A stretch of DNA of 26,193 nucleotides from an uncultured Bacilli bacterium (GTDB lineage: Bacteria > Bacillota_I > Bacilli_A > RF39 > UBA660), in contig CANQPR010000007.1 of the NCBI GenBank assembly GCA_947625715.1, positions 1-26,193 of the forward strand, read 5' to 3'. Under the pieces are notes generated by a model that was given only the letters and a program-made list of their open reading frames with translations, was not told the origin of the DNA and made no database searches. The position numbers and the translations under genes were made by a program. Within the stretch, counting starts at the first letter, position 1. Every line of letters begins with the position of its first letter. Positions 1 through 7,076 of the stretch are shown piece by piece.

Positions 1-129
1 ATTCTCTCCTGTTTGAGTGTTTGTATATTGCCAAAAAGCATAAGTTATGCCAAAAGTAAAAATAACAAACCCTATTATTACTAAAATTATTAGGACATAT
101 ATTTTTTTGTTACTACTATTTAATTTCAT
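1..129 (-). CDS. N-terminus of a membrane-anchored or secreted protein (truncated by the window edge)
   Basis: An ATG at 129 opens 43 codons that run off the left edge. The peptide begins MKLNSSNKK, continues with a hydrophobic stretch (about residues 10-30) and ends that stretch with GITYAFW. A positively charged start, one hydrophobic segment and a small-residue/aromatic end of the type 'TYA-F/W' resemble the SipW-dependent class of signal sequences seen on surface or biofilm-matrix type proteins of Bacillota; that class is an inference from a short piece. It could equally be a plain N-terminal membrane anchor. The ribosome site AGAGG lies about 12 bases upstream, in the loop of a perfect hairpin. 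It follows the 207-aa gene by 79 bases in the same orientation. Mature domain and function cannot be seen. Confidence 0.6.
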   Translation of the reverse strand, partial: MKLNSSNKKIYVLIILVIIGFVIFTFGITYAFWQYTNTQTGEN

Positions 130-130
130 T

Positions 131-160
131 ATAAAAGAAGACCTCTGTATCTTCTTTTAT
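131..160 (-). promoter_or_regulatory. Hairpin presenting the ribosome-binding site of the truncated gene
   Basis: An 11-bp perfect inverted repeat (131-141 with 150-160) has an 8-base loop that, on the minus strand, reads TACAGAGG and holds the only purine-rich site in front of the ATG at 129. A possible promoter lies upstream on the same strand: TTGACG (184-189) and TACAAT (159-164) with a 19-base spacer containing a G-rich tract unusual for this AT-rich DNA. The hairpin could also act as a weak terminator for the 207-aa gene; no long T-run supports that strongly. Confidence 0.4.
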
Positions 161-208
161 TGTACTATATAATACCCCTCCCCCGTCAACGAGTTTTTAG
201 TCAATTTT

Positions 209-832
209 TTACTTATCTTTTTTATCACTTAATGATATGGAAGTTAAATCTTCTCCTAATTGTTTTGGTTGTTCTATTTTTTCTTCTTTTTTCTCTTTTA
301 CTTCTCCAACTTTTAAATTTTTAAACCACTTAGTATACACATTCATAAAAAACATAATACCACATATTATATATATAATTTCAATTATTATTGACCATAT
401 ATCAATAATCATAGGTAATTTTAAATATTGTAATAATGATTCACCTAAATATCTAATTAATATAAAAGGTATTTTTAACAAAGACACTAAAGCAAAAAGA
501 ATTAATAAATCAACAACAATCTTTAAATTACTTTTAAAGTTATTTTTACTCATTATTTCGACCATATTTTGAATAACTTTAAATAACTCTTCAAATTTAC
601 TTATTATAAAATTAGAGTTTTTTGTTACCATTTTTGGGTCAATACCATGTTTTTTTAAACATTCATTTATTTGTTCTTGAGCTGTTGGCATACTCTTTAA
701 AATATCAGCTATTTCTTCTTTTGCTAAACGTTCATTTATTTGTTTTTCAATTTCACTAATTGTTTTATCTACTTCTTCCTTACTTAATATTTTTAAACCA
801 TTTCTTATACTATCCAAATATTCTTTTTCCAT
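209..832 (-). CDS. Membrane protein with HAAS/DUF1700-like N-terminus
   Basis: A 207-aa protein. Residues 1-65 are charged and helical, with the spacing of leucines and acidic residues seen in HAAS/DUF1700 domains, which often sit on small membrane regulators. Two hydrophobic blocks at about 104-128 and 140-167 are likely membrane segments, followed by a charged Lys/Glu-rich tail (about 172-207). The ATG at 832 has AAAGGA eight bases upstream, inside the last codons of the preceding gene, whose stop is only three bases away, so the two genes are probably translationally coupled. Function is unknown; the HAAS resemblance is by pattern only and could be coincidental. The close pairing with the 548-aa protein suggests the two act together. 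Confidence 0.65.
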   Translation of the reverse strand: MEKEYLDSIRNGLKILSKEEVDKTISEIEKQINERLAKEEIADILKSMPTAQEQINECLKKHGIDPKMVTKNSNFIISKFEELFKVIQNMVEIMSKNNFKSNLKIVVDLLILFALVSLLKIPFILIRYLGESLLQYLKLPMIIDIWSIIIEIIYIICGIMFFMNVYTKWFKNLKVGEVKEKKEEKIEQPKQLGEDLTSISLSDKKDK

Positions 833-835
833 TTT

Positions 836-2482
836 TTATATCCTTTCTATAATAATTTCTTGATATTGTTCATCATATGTTTTTTTGATATCTGTTACTA
901 ATATACAATTTTTATAACTAGTTTGTTCTATTTGAAATTTTGCTACTTTTATTATATCAGAATTTTTATTTTTTACGATATTTTTTTCACCATTTATTAT
1001 AAATAAAGGATTATTTTCTTTAATTTGTAATTGTTCTTCATTAGTTATATCAAACGCTAATTCATTTGGTAAAAAATAAAACAAGGCATTTTTCTTTAAA
1101 GTTGCTATGAAAGTTACCGGATTTACTAAATTATTTGTTATTGGCATACAACTTTTTTTCGAAGAAGCTATTATATAATTGGAATCATTTAATTTTTTTT
1201 CACATTTAAAGAAAACATGAATATCCGCTTTTAAAGTATCAACTTTTATCTTTTCTAAATCATCTATTTTTTCTTTTACTGTTTCTACAAATTTCTTAGG
1301 TGATGTTAAATCAATATCTTTAAAAAATTTAATTTTGGCAAAAATATTATTATAGTTATTAATAAGCGCTACAAGATTGTTTATTTGTTCAATGTATTGC
1401 TTACTATCTTTTTGGTCTTTTAATAAATATTTAAACAAAAAGCCTATTAAATATAGTTGATTTTGTTCTTCATTTTTACGATTATTAAAAGTATTTTCTA
1501 AGTATTTAATTGCTTGTTCATAACTATAGGTATTATCTATATTATTATCTAGGATTGGTTCTTTAATCTCAAGATTATCAAATTCCATTAAATAATCAGC
1601 AATAGTATTAATATCCATTTCATTAATCATTTCATATTTTTCATCAATTCGTTTTTTTTCATTATCAATATATGTTGCCATTAAAACAATTTTATTTCGA
1701 TTACTTTCATTTTCTAAATTTTCCAAAGAATTTACTAAATTAGTTTTTCGACTAAAAATTCCTTTTTCTTTAGCATCCCGTTTTTTCATTAAAGTTATTT
1801 GTTTTTCTAATAATTCTATTTCTAAGGGAATTTTAATTAATAAATATTTACTTTTTAATAAATTATCTGATTTTTCCAAATTTTTTATATTAAAAATAAT
1901 ATTGTTAATAAAGGTTTCAATTGTTTCTTTGGTAATTGTTTTTATTTGTTCTTCTAAGTATTTAGGGTTTATTATTTGTTCATTGTCTAAATTTAATTTA
2001 CAATCAACTATTTCTAATGATTTTCGTCCTTTACAATTTTTTAGCCACTCTTGTTTTGTTTGTTCATATTTTTCAATCATTTTTTTGACATTTTTAATTG
2101 TTATTTGCCACATTTGACATTTTTGTTTTAATATTTCAATTAACAAAAGGGCTGTTCTTTTTTCTTTGGGTTTTATTAAATCTTTTTTTAAATTTTCTTT
2201 TTTTATTGGTTCTCTAAAGGTTGGTTTGGGATTAAAAATACTATAATTATCCAGGGTTATTGTATAATCATTTTTTTTATAATTATAGTAGTTATTTAAA
2301 AATTCGGTAGCTTCATCTAAATTTTTTGGTAAATATACCCGGTTTAAATATCCATAAATGGGGTCTTTAAATGTATAATAAAAACCAGTTTGCAAATTTT
2401 TTTCATACAAAAAAGGTTCTTTTGTTAAAGAATCATAACCAAATTTATTTAGTAATTTTAATAAGTCTTCTTTTGATAACAT
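836..2482 (-). CDS. Large cytosolic helical protein, unknown function
   Basis: A 548-aa Lys/Asn/Ile-rich protein with no signal peptide and no membrane segment. The N-terminal 60 residues contain aromatic-rich text (GYDSL, GFYYTF, YGYLNRVY) that may form a small folded domain. Residues about 100-300 are strongly charged with heptad-like leucine/isoleucine spacing and are likely long helices or coiled coil. The last 130 residues (after about 415) look more beta-rich, with two cysteines near 'KKSCMPI'. No catalytic motif, Walker box or metal site was recognised. The start at 2482 has AAAGGG ten bases upstream and an extended -10 (TGATATACT) 26 bases upstream. First gene of a two-gene unit with the membrane protein next to it. 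I do not recognise the family. Confidence 0.7.
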   Translation of the reverse strand: MLSKEDLLKLLNKFGYDSLTKEPFLYEKNLQTGFYYTFKDPIYGYLNRVYLPKNLDEATEFLNNYYNYKKNDYTITLDNYSIFNPKPTFREPIKKENLKKDLIKPKEKRTALLLIEILKQKCQMWQITIKNVKKMIEKYEQTKQEWLKNCKGRKSLEIVDCKLNLDNEQIINPKYLEEQIKTITKETIETFINNIIFNIKNLEKSDNLLKSKYLLIKIPLEIELLEKQITLMKKRDAKEKGIFSRKTNLVNSLENLENESNRNKIVLMATYIDNEKKRIDEKYEMINEMDINTIADYLMEFDNLEIKEPILDNNIDNTYSYEQAIKYLENTFNNRKNEEQNQLYLIGFLFKYLLKDQKDSKQYIEQINNLVALINNYNNIFAKIKFFKDIDLTSPKKFVETVKEKIDDLEKIKVDTLKADIHVFFKCEKKLNDSNYIIASSKKSCMPITNNLVNPVTFIATLKKNALFYFLPNELAFDITNEEQLQIKENNPLFIINGEKNIVKNKNSDIIKVAKFQIEQTSYKNCILVTDIKKTYDEQYQEIIIERI

Positions 2483-2507
2483 TATCTGTCAACCCTTTTA
2501 CTTTTTT

Positions 2508-2516
2508 AGTATATCA
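2508..2516 (-). promoter_or_regulatory. Extended -10 promoter of the 548-aa/207-aa unit
   Basis: On the minus strand the text TGATATACT forms an extended -10 (TG-A-TATACT), 26 bases before the ATG at 2482. The -35 position 17 bases upstream reads TAGCAA, a poor match, as allowed for extended -10 promoters. It is divergent from the promoter of the gene at 2591. Confidence 0.45.
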
Positions 2517-2540
2517 CAAAAATAAATGCTTTGCTATCTA

Positions 2541-2569
2541 TTTTATTTTTTCTAAAAAGATGTTACACT
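2541..2569 (+). promoter_or_regulatory. Probable promoter of the DUF308-type gene
   Basis: An extended -10, TG-T-TACACT (2561-2569), sits 21 bases before the ATG at 2591. A -35 at 2541-2546 (TTTTAT) is weak. The predicted leader is very short, leaving just the purine-rich site GAAAGAAGG (2577-2585). Confidence 0.4.
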
Positions 2570-2590
2570 AATGATGAAAGAAGGTTAGAT

Positions 2591-3115
2591 ATGAAGGTTA
2601 CAGTCGTAAAGGAAAAGAAAAATGATTATAGTGGCTTAATTTACAATATTGCCATGTTATTATTAGGAATTATTTTTTTATTTAATCCCAATAAAATATT
2701 ACCAATTATTTTTATTGTTATTGGTGTTATTACTGCTATTTATGGTATTAATAGAATATTTAATTATTATAAGATTAAAAAAGAATTTCAAGAATTATAT
2801 TCAGAGTATTTAATTATTGGTTCATTTACTACTATTATGGGTATTCTTTTAATAATTTTAGCTAATGTATTAAGTAATGCTATTCAAATAGTTGCGGGTT
2901 TATGGATTGTATTTATTGGCATAAATAAATTACAATTAGCTCTTAACTTTAAAAATAATCAAAAAATCTTTTTAACTTCTCTATTATTAGCCATTGTTTA
3001 TTTAGCTTTAGGATTATATTGTATTTTTGCTCAAAATATCATTTTCTTATATTTAGGTGTATTACTAATAATTTCTTCCGTAACAGATATTATTAATTAT
3101 ATTCGCGCAAAGTAA
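2591..3115 (+). CDS. HdeD/DUF308-family membrane protein
   Basis: A 174-aa membrane protein, the only plus-strand protein gene here. I chose the ATG at 2591 because the purine-rich site GAAAGAAGG ends six bases before it; the longer frame from 2531 adds 20 residues with no ribosome site and starts inside the promoter. After a short charged N-terminus there are six hydrophobic segments in three pairs (starting near residues 15, 36, 72, 94, 123 and 146), each pair containing a 'LGIIFL.NP' or 'VIGVITAIYGI' type pattern. This is the layout of the DUF308 fold of HdeD, an acid-stress protein of enterobacteria; most Bacillota members have no known role. It is a monocistronic unit ending at a terminator shared with the convergent thioredoxin-like gene. 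Confidence 0.7.
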   Translation: MKVTVVKEKKNDYSGLIYNIAMLLLGIIFLFNPNKILPIIFIVIGVITAIYGINRIFNYYKIKKEFQELYSEYLIIGSFTTIMGILLIILANVLSNAIQIVAGLWIVFIGINKLQLALNFKNNQKIFLTSLLLAIVYLALGLYCIFAQNIIFLYLGVLLIISSVTDIINYIRAK

Positions 3116-3141
3116 AACTTCCGTTATTTGGAAGTTTTTTT
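3114..3141 (+). terminator. Intrinsic terminator of the DUF308-type gene
   Basis: Arms 3114-3122 (AAAACTTCC) and 3130-3138 (GGAAGTTTT) form a 9-bp stem with a 7-base loop, followed on the plus strand by T through 3141. On the minus strand the same hairpin ends the thioredoxin-like gene, whose stop codon (3124-3126) lies in the loop, but the T-run there is poor. Probably one terminator serving two convergent genes. Confidence 0.75.
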
Positions 3142-3867
3142 GTTTGTTGTTTTTTTAGTAGTTGTTTTTTTCTTATTAGTTGTCTTTTTAGATGATGTTG
3201 TTTTTTCTTCACTAGGTTTAGCTTCTTTTTTAGCTAACATTTCTTTTTCTCTTTTAATACTTTTTTTAGCATAATTCATGCTATCTTTTTTTGATAAATA
3301 AACAATATATCCAAACCCTATAACGGCCACAACAATGATAGCTATAGCAAAATAAGAATCTAATTTTTTATTGGCTTTACTTGAAGTACTACTTGCTGCT
3401 TGTTCTGTTTCTTCATTTAAAGAACTAATATCAGCATATGATTCAGTTACTGTAAATTCTCCAGTTTTAAGTAAATCGCCTACAACATCGTTACGTTTTT
3501 CTGCATTATAATAATCATTTATGGCTTTTTTTAAATTTTCATTATCTGATGCAACATATCCGCTAAAAGAAGTATCGCCAATTACTATATATGGCACACC
3601 ATCTAATTTATCATTTAATTTTTCAGCAACTTTTTCTTCTAGTTTTTCATTTCCATCATCATGCCAAACTTCATATTCAACCAAATTAAATTTATCTTTG
3701 TAAGCATCTTGTTCTTTTAATTCCCGGAAAAATTTAATGGCTCTTTTACAATAAGTACAAGTGCTACCTTTAAATATATAAATATTTGGTGTTTCTTTGG
3801 CAAAAGCATTTAATGGAAATATCATTGTTAATAATAAGAATAATAATATATTTTTAATTTTTTTCAT
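3124..3867 (-). CDS. Membrane-anchored extracytoplasmic thioredoxin-like protein with Lys-rich tail
   Basis: A 247-aa protein. Residues 1-23 are a signal peptide or anchor ending in AFA. A thioredoxin/glutaredoxin-type domain follows (about 27-120) with a CTYC active site at residues 37-40 and a cis-proline loop GVPYIVIG near residue 90. A second hydrophobic segment (about 172-192) is a membrane anchor. The tail (about 195-247) is extremely rich in Lys and Thr. The layout puts the redox domain outside the membrane and the tail in the cytosol (if the N-terminal segment is cleaved). The domain probably reduces or forms disulfides in exported proteins. The start has AAGGAG nine bases upstream and an extended -10 at 3891-3899. 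The basic tail could bind nucleic acid or acidic partners; its role is unknown. Confidence 0.8.
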   Translation of the reverse strand: MKKIKNILLFLLLTMIFPLNAFAKETPNIYIFKGSTCTYCKRAIKFFRELKEQDAYKDKFNLVEYEVWHDDGNEKLEEKVAEKLNDKLDGVPYIVIGDTSFSGYVASDNENLKKAINDYYNAEKRNDVVGDLLKTGEFTVTESYADISSLNEETEQAASSTSSKANKKLDSYFAIAIIVVAVIGFGYIVYLSKKDSMNYAKKSIKREKEMLAKKEAKPSEEKTTSSKKTTNKKKTTTKKTTNKKTSK

Positions 3868-3890
3868 GCTCTTAACTCCTTACGTGCTTC

Positions 3891-3899
3891 ATTATAACA
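3891..3899 (-). promoter_or_regulatory. Extended -10 promoter of the thioredoxin-like gene
   Basis: On the minus strand TG-T-TATAAT is a perfect extended -10, 23 bases before the ATG at 3867. The -35 region 17 bases upstream (TAGTAA) is weak and reaches the stop codon of the preceding small gene. Confidence 0.65.
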
Positions 3900-3916
3900 A
3901 ATAATAGTTATTTTTA

Positions 3917-4051
3917 CTAGTTTTTTTCATTAATAATTTCTTCGTTACTATTAATTTGTTTATCAATAAAACTATTCATATATATTATTAAATTACCTAT
4001 TATCAATAAAACTCCTAAAATTAGCATTAGTTTAAATAATTTATTTTTCAT
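3917..4051 (-). CDS. Small single-pass membrane protein (44 aa)
   Basis: The frame from the ATG at 4051 gives 44 residues: basic start (MKNKLFK), one membrane segment (about 8-28) and a polar Asn/Glu-rich tail. GGTGA lies eight bases before this ATG. A longer frame up to 4105 would need a TTG start with no ribosome site, so I reject that extension. It follows the CotF-like gene after a terminator and stands just upstream of the thioredoxin-like gene's promoter. No family recognised; coding status rests on the ribosome site and the sensible membrane-protein composition. Confidence 0.45.
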   Translation of the reverse strand: MKNKLFKLMLILGVLLIIGNLIIYMNSFIDKQINSNEEIINEKN

Positions 4052-4111
4052 TTTCTTCGTCACCAAAGCTATTATATTTTTAAAATATGAAAATAAAGTG
4101 AGCAAAAATTG

Positions 4112-4138
4112 AAAAAAACCACTTTTTATAAATGGTTT
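4112..4138 (-). terminator. Intrinsic terminator of the CotF-like unit
   Basis: Minus-strand arms AAACCA (4133-4138) and TGGTTT (4116-4121) with an 11-base A/T loop, followed by seven Ts (complement of 4112-4118). The stop codon of the CotF-like gene (4137-4139) overlaps the first arm. Confidence 0.65.
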
Positions 4139-4394
4139 ATTCTTCTTTTAAAGATTCTTTTTGTTTATCTAATGTTTTAGCAATTTTACTTTCAGCAACT
4201 TTAGTTACAGAGTACATATTATTTTCACTCATTAAGTTATATAAATCATTTTGCATGGTTAGAAATTCATTTAGGGCATTAATAAAAGTAGTATGAACTT
4301 TTTTGGTTCCTGATTCTATTGACCCATGTAAGCATAAATCACTTAAAACTTTTAAATCCCACAAAATTCCTTCTAGTATTGTTTTATCGTCCAT
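4137..4394 (-). CDS. CotF-like spore-coat family protein
   Basis: An 85-aa all-helical protein. The ATG at 4394 is chosen because AAAGGAG lies ten bases upstream; the in-frame GTG at 4403 would sit directly on that site. The text 'LWDLKVLSDLCLHGSIES' followed by 'NALNEFLTMQNDLYNLM' and 'MYSV' matches the pattern of the Coat_F (CotF) family: a helix with paired small/acidic residues, then a helix ending in a 'MQ..LY..M....MY' signature. CotF-type proteins are inner coat proteins in Bacillus, but small family members also occur in non-sporulating Bacillota with unknown roles. It overlaps the preceding 65-aa gene by 11 bases, so the two are translationally coupled. Confidence 0.65.
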   Translation of the reverse strand: MDDKTILEGILWDLKVLSDLCLHGSIESGTKKVHTTFINALNEFLTMQNDLYNLMSENNMYSVTKVAESKIAKTLDKQKESLKEE

Positions 4395-4581
4395 TATTTT
4401 CACACTCCTTTAATAAATTATAAAAACTACTATATACATCATTAGTCTTTTTCATAATTTTTTTTAAGCAATTTTCATTTTTTGTATCATTTAAACATTC
4501 ACTATTAATACTTAAATGACGATGAAAATATTCTAAATGTCCTAATGCATCTTCTACATAAAGGAGTTCTTTTTCACTCAT
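4384..4581 (-). CDS. Small helical partner of the CotF-like protein
   Basis: A 65-aa helical, cysteine-containing protein (three Cys). The pattern 'YVEDALGHLEYFHRHL' near the N-terminus and a second helix 'NDVYSSFYNLLKEC' resemble a shortened version of the neighbouring CotF-like fold, so it may be a diverged relative; this is inference from pattern only. The ATG at 4581 has GGTGA seven bases upstream, inside a small hairpin. It overlaps the CotF-like gene by 11 bases. No sporulation gene is visible elsewhere in the window, so a coat role is not assured. Confidence 0.55.
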   Translation of the reverse strand: MSEKELLYVEDALGHLEYFHRHLSINSECLNDTKNENCLKKIMKKTNDVYSSFYNLLKECENNGR

Positions 4582-4589
4582 TTTTTATC

Positions 4590-4608
4590 ACCCATTTTTA
4601 TTATGGGT
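4590..4608 (-). promoter_or_regulatory. Hairpin covering the ribosome site of the 65-aa gene
   Basis: A 6-bp stem (4590-4595 with 4603-4608) with a 7-base loop. On the minus strand its second arm is ATGGGT, which contains the first bases of the ribosome site GGGTGA used by the ATG at 4581. It could damp translation. There is no T-run, so it is a poor terminator for the radical SAM gene upstream. Confidence 0.35.
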
Positions 4609-4635
4609 CAAATTTAGTTTTTCATACTTATAAAT

Positions 4636-5523
4636 TTAAAATAAACTAATTTGTTCATTTTTAGGAATTACTTTTTTATAATCAGCAATTATGGCATCCA
4701 TGTCTGTTAAGATGTGATTTTCACTGCATTTATTTAAAAATAATTCAAATAGATGTCGATATTGTAAGGTGTTGCAAATATGTCTTTTACCATACACAGC
4801 AATATAATCTTCTTTAAGGCCTGGATATAGTTGATCTAGGGCTCCATAGTAGTAATCTCTTTGATTAGTTCGCAAGGTCATTCCCATTTTGGTATAAATA
4901 AATTTGGTTCCAGCTTCTTTTCCTTTTTCAATGATATTTAAAATAGTTTCTTCATTATCAGTTAAAAATGGTAAAACAGGATTTAATAAAATACCTGTGT
5001 ATATACCATTATTAATTAGTTCTTTTACAACGGCAAATCTTCTTGTAGAACTAATAACTTTTGGTTCAATTTTTTTAGCTAAAGCATCATCATGAGTAGT
5101 AATAGATATTTTTATAATTACACTATTTTTTTCATTTATTTCTTTTAATAAATCAATATCTCTTAATATTAAATCACTTTTTGTATCAATGGAAACGCCA
5201 AAGCCATATTTAAGGATAAGTTTTAAAGCATTTCTTGTTAATTGTAGTTTTTCTTCTTCTATGTTATAGGGGTCTGATAAAGCTCCAAATGACACTACTC
5301 CTTTTAAGCCTTTACTTTTTAATTCTTCTTCAAGTATTTCTAAAGCATTTTCTTTGGTTCTAATTATATCAAAATTATCAATTCGATATGCTTCACATCT
5401 TGAATTACAATATATACAACCAAATGAACAACCTTTATATAAGTTCATATGATAATCGATACCAAACCATCTATTTCCTTCTTCTGATTTGGTCATAATT
5501 GTTTTTGTTTTTATTTTTTCCAT
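4636..5523 (-). CDS. SPL-family radical SAM protein
   Basis: A 295-aa radical SAM enzyme. Cysteines 32, 36 and 39 (CSFGCIYC) form the CxxxCxxC site that binds a 4Fe-4S cluster. 'GLDYHMNLYKGC'-type text before it, 'VVSFGALSDPYN' after it, and later 'KISITT' and 'RNLVVKEL'-like stretches fit the spore-photoproduct-lyase-like (SPL/SplB-related) group, which acts on nucleic acid or has unknown substrates. The protein ends in QISLF, a good match to the bacterial sliding-clamp binding pentapeptide (Q-L-S/D-L-F). I use the ATG at 5523 because AGGTGG lies just upstream; the longer frame to 5592 overlaps the next gene. True photoproduct lyase activity is not shown. Gap to the upstream membrane gene is 46 bases. 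Confidence 0.8.
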   Translation of the reverse strand: MEKIKTKTIMTKSEEGNRWFGIDYHMNLYKGCSFGCIYCNSRCEAYRIDNFDIIRTKENALEILEEELKSKGLKGVVSFGALSDPYNIEEEKLQLTRNALKLILKYGFGVSIDTKSDLILRDIDLLKEINEKNSVIIKISITTHDDALAKKIEPKVISSTRRFAVVKELINNGIYTGILLNPVLPFLTDNEETILNIIEKGKEAGTKFIYTKMGMTLRTNQRDYYYGALDQLYPGLKEDYIAVYGKRHICNTLQYRHLFELFLNKCSENHILTDMDAIIADYKKVIPKNEQISLF

Positions 5524-5569
5524 AAACCCACCTACTTCAATAATTAGTATATCAAAAATTACTAATTTT

Positions 5570-6289
5570 TTAAAAGCCCTTATATTTGGCAATTTTTATG
5601 CCCAAATGATTTTTTACTTCAATTAATCCCATGTCACCATCAGGCATTATAATTGTTTTTAAAGGATAAAATTTAACGACATTATCTTCTTTTAAATATT
5701 TTAATTCTTCTAAACCTGTTTGATAAGCTTTTATAGGATATCCCATTAAGGCAATATTTAATTTAGCTGCCCCTTGATATGTAAAATATGAATAGTATAT
5801 AAATACAGCTAGTAAACAAATGAAAATAAGATTATAATTTTTTCTCTCATCCCAAAAGTTTTTTATTAATAATGCTCCTAATCCAATTAATAAAAATAGT
5901 AAAATCCAGGCAAATTGATTATGAAATAATAAAAAAATAAAATAGAACATCATTAACCACAAAAACATGTTATTTATCACAGCCATACTGTGATTAATTT
6001 TTTTCTTTTTCATTAAATATTTAGTTGTTTTATAAAAATAATACATATATAAAATAGTTAAAATAATCCATATTATAACTAAGAAAGGTTTATTTACTAA
6101 TAAATCAAGTAAGTATATTGTTGATGAGTATTTTACTTTAATTGATGGTATTAAAATTATATAGTTAAATAAAAGAAAGATAAAAGACACGAATGCTATT
6201 TTTATTGTTTTTTTAGGTAATTTATTTTTCCATAACATAATAAGATTTATTATTAATAAAACAGTAAATAATACAACAATATAAAACAT
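5570..6289 (-). CDS. Polytopic membrane protein with extracytoplasmic C-terminal domain, unknown function
   Basis: A 239-aa protein with about six hydrophobic segments (near residues 1-20, 29-50, 70-92, 104-122, 124-143 and 153-170), followed by a soluble part of about 65 residues that ends in a small beta-rich stretch (KTIIMPDGDMGLIEV and onward). No catalytic or transport motif was recognised. The ATG at 6289 has a modest site (AAGGCGTGG) upstream. It is expressed ahead of the radical SAM gene, possibly in one transcript, after the Bax-inhibitor terminator. Family not recognised. Confidence 0.6.
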   Translation of the reverse strand: MFYIVVLFTVLLIINLIMLWKNKLPKKTIKIAFVSFIFLLFNYIILIPSIKVKYSSTIYLLDLLVNKPFLVIIWIILTILYMYYFYKTTKYLMKKKKINHSMAVINNMFLWLMMFYFIFLLFHNQFAWILLFLLIGLGALLIKNFWDERKNYNLIFICLLAVFIYYSYFTYQGAAKLNIALMGYPIKAYQTGLEELKYLKEDNVVKFYPLKTIIMPDGDMGLIEVKNHLGIKIAKYKGF

Positions 6290-6352
6290 ATTACCACGCC
6301 TTTACACTGCTAATTATAACAATTATATTATTATTCTGCAATTATTTTGCCT

Positions 6353-6383
6353 AAAAAAAATTAGTTACTTAAAGCAACTAATT
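6353..6383 (-). terminator. Intrinsic terminator of the Bax-inhibitor-1 gene
   Basis: A 10-bp stem (6374-6383 with 6359-6368) containing one G-U pair on the minus strand that would be an A-C mismatch on the plus strand, a 5-base loop and eight Ts (complement of 6353-6360). The TAG stop of the gene (6378-6380) lies inside the stem. Confidence 0.85.
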
Positions 6384-7025
6384 ATCACGTTTACCCATTA
6401 GATTTAATAATTCTAAGAAAATATTTATAAAGTCTAAATATAGTTGTAAGGCACCATAAATAGCTAAATTATTTTCATCAATAATACTTAATTTTTCCAA
6501 TCTTTTTATTCTTTGGACATCGTAAGCTGTAAAACCTACAAAGACAATGATAACAATTATTGATATTATAAAATCAACTTGGGGAATAGATATAAATAAG
6601 TTAACTATTGAAATAATTATTATCCCAATTAAAGCCATTAGTAAATAACTTCCAAATTTAGTTAAATCTTTTTTTGTGACAGTTCCAATGACAGCAAAAA
6701 TTCCAAAAATAAGTGCGGTGATTAAAAATACTAACATAATAGAACTTAATTCATATGTAATGAAGACACTTGAAAAAGTAAGACCACTTACAAATGAATA
6801 TAATATAAACGATACTTTGGCCGTTACTGGTTTCATTTTACTTATTCTGGCTGATAAAAATATAACTAATACAAATTCTAATATAACTATTATAAATAAC
6901 CAAGCTGAACCAAAAACATTAGCTATCATTGTTGGATTAGTATAAACCACAAAGCCTGTTAAAAATGTTATTAATAAACCAATAAACATCCAACCATATA
7001 CTTTAGGCATAATATTACTTTCCAT
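6378..7025 (-). CDS. Bax inhibitor-1/YccA family membrane protein
   Basis: A 215-aa protein with seven hydrophobic segments and little else, the layout of Bax-inhibitor-1/YccA (TMBIM) proteins. 'MPKVYGWMFIGLLITFLTGF' at the start, 'FTAYDVQRIKRL' in the loop before the last helix, and 'AIYGALQLYLDFINIFLELLNLMGKR' at the end are family hallmarks; the Asp residues in the last two stretches correspond to the conserved acidic pair that governs pH-dependent calcium leak in the studied BsYetJ homologue. The ATG at 7025 has AAGGAGG six bases upstream; the longer frame to 7076 has no site and starts inside the promoter. It has its own promoter (7048-7076) and terminator. Confidence 0.9.
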   Translation of the reverse strand: MESNIMPKVYGWMFIGLLITFLTGFVVYTNPTMIANVFGSAWLFIIVILEFVLVIFLSARISKMKPVTAKVSFILYSFVSGLTFSSVFITYELSSIMLVFLITALIFGIFAVIGTVTKKDLTKFGSYLLMALIGIIIISIVNLFISIPQVDFIISIIVIIVFVGFTAYDVQRIKRLEKLSIIDENNLAIYGALQLYLDFINIFLELLNLMGKRDN

Positions 7026-7047
7026 TTTTTCCTCCTTCTTATTAAAT

Positions 7048-7076
7048 ATTATAATAATAATACCAAAAAAAATCAA
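7048..7076 (-). promoter_or_regulatory. Promoter of the Bax-inhibitor-1 gene
   Basis: TTGATT (7071-7076) and a consensus TATAAT (7048-7053) with a 17-base spacer, 22 bases before the ATG at 7025. The -35 overlaps the 3' arm and T-run of the ychF terminator. Confidence 0.8.

Noticed and set aside
237..572. Plus-strand frame opposite the 207-aa gene
   Set aside because: Antisense shadow of an AT-rich membrane-protein gene, without a ribosome site. The same reasoning applies to the plus-strand frames at 1902-2117, 6676-6945, 8410-8751, 9166-9465, 10385-10783, 12002-12358 and 16640-16996.
4052..4105. N-terminal extension of the 44-aa membrane protein
   Set aside because: It would need a TTG start without a ribosome site, while the ATG at 4051 has GGTGA at good spacing.
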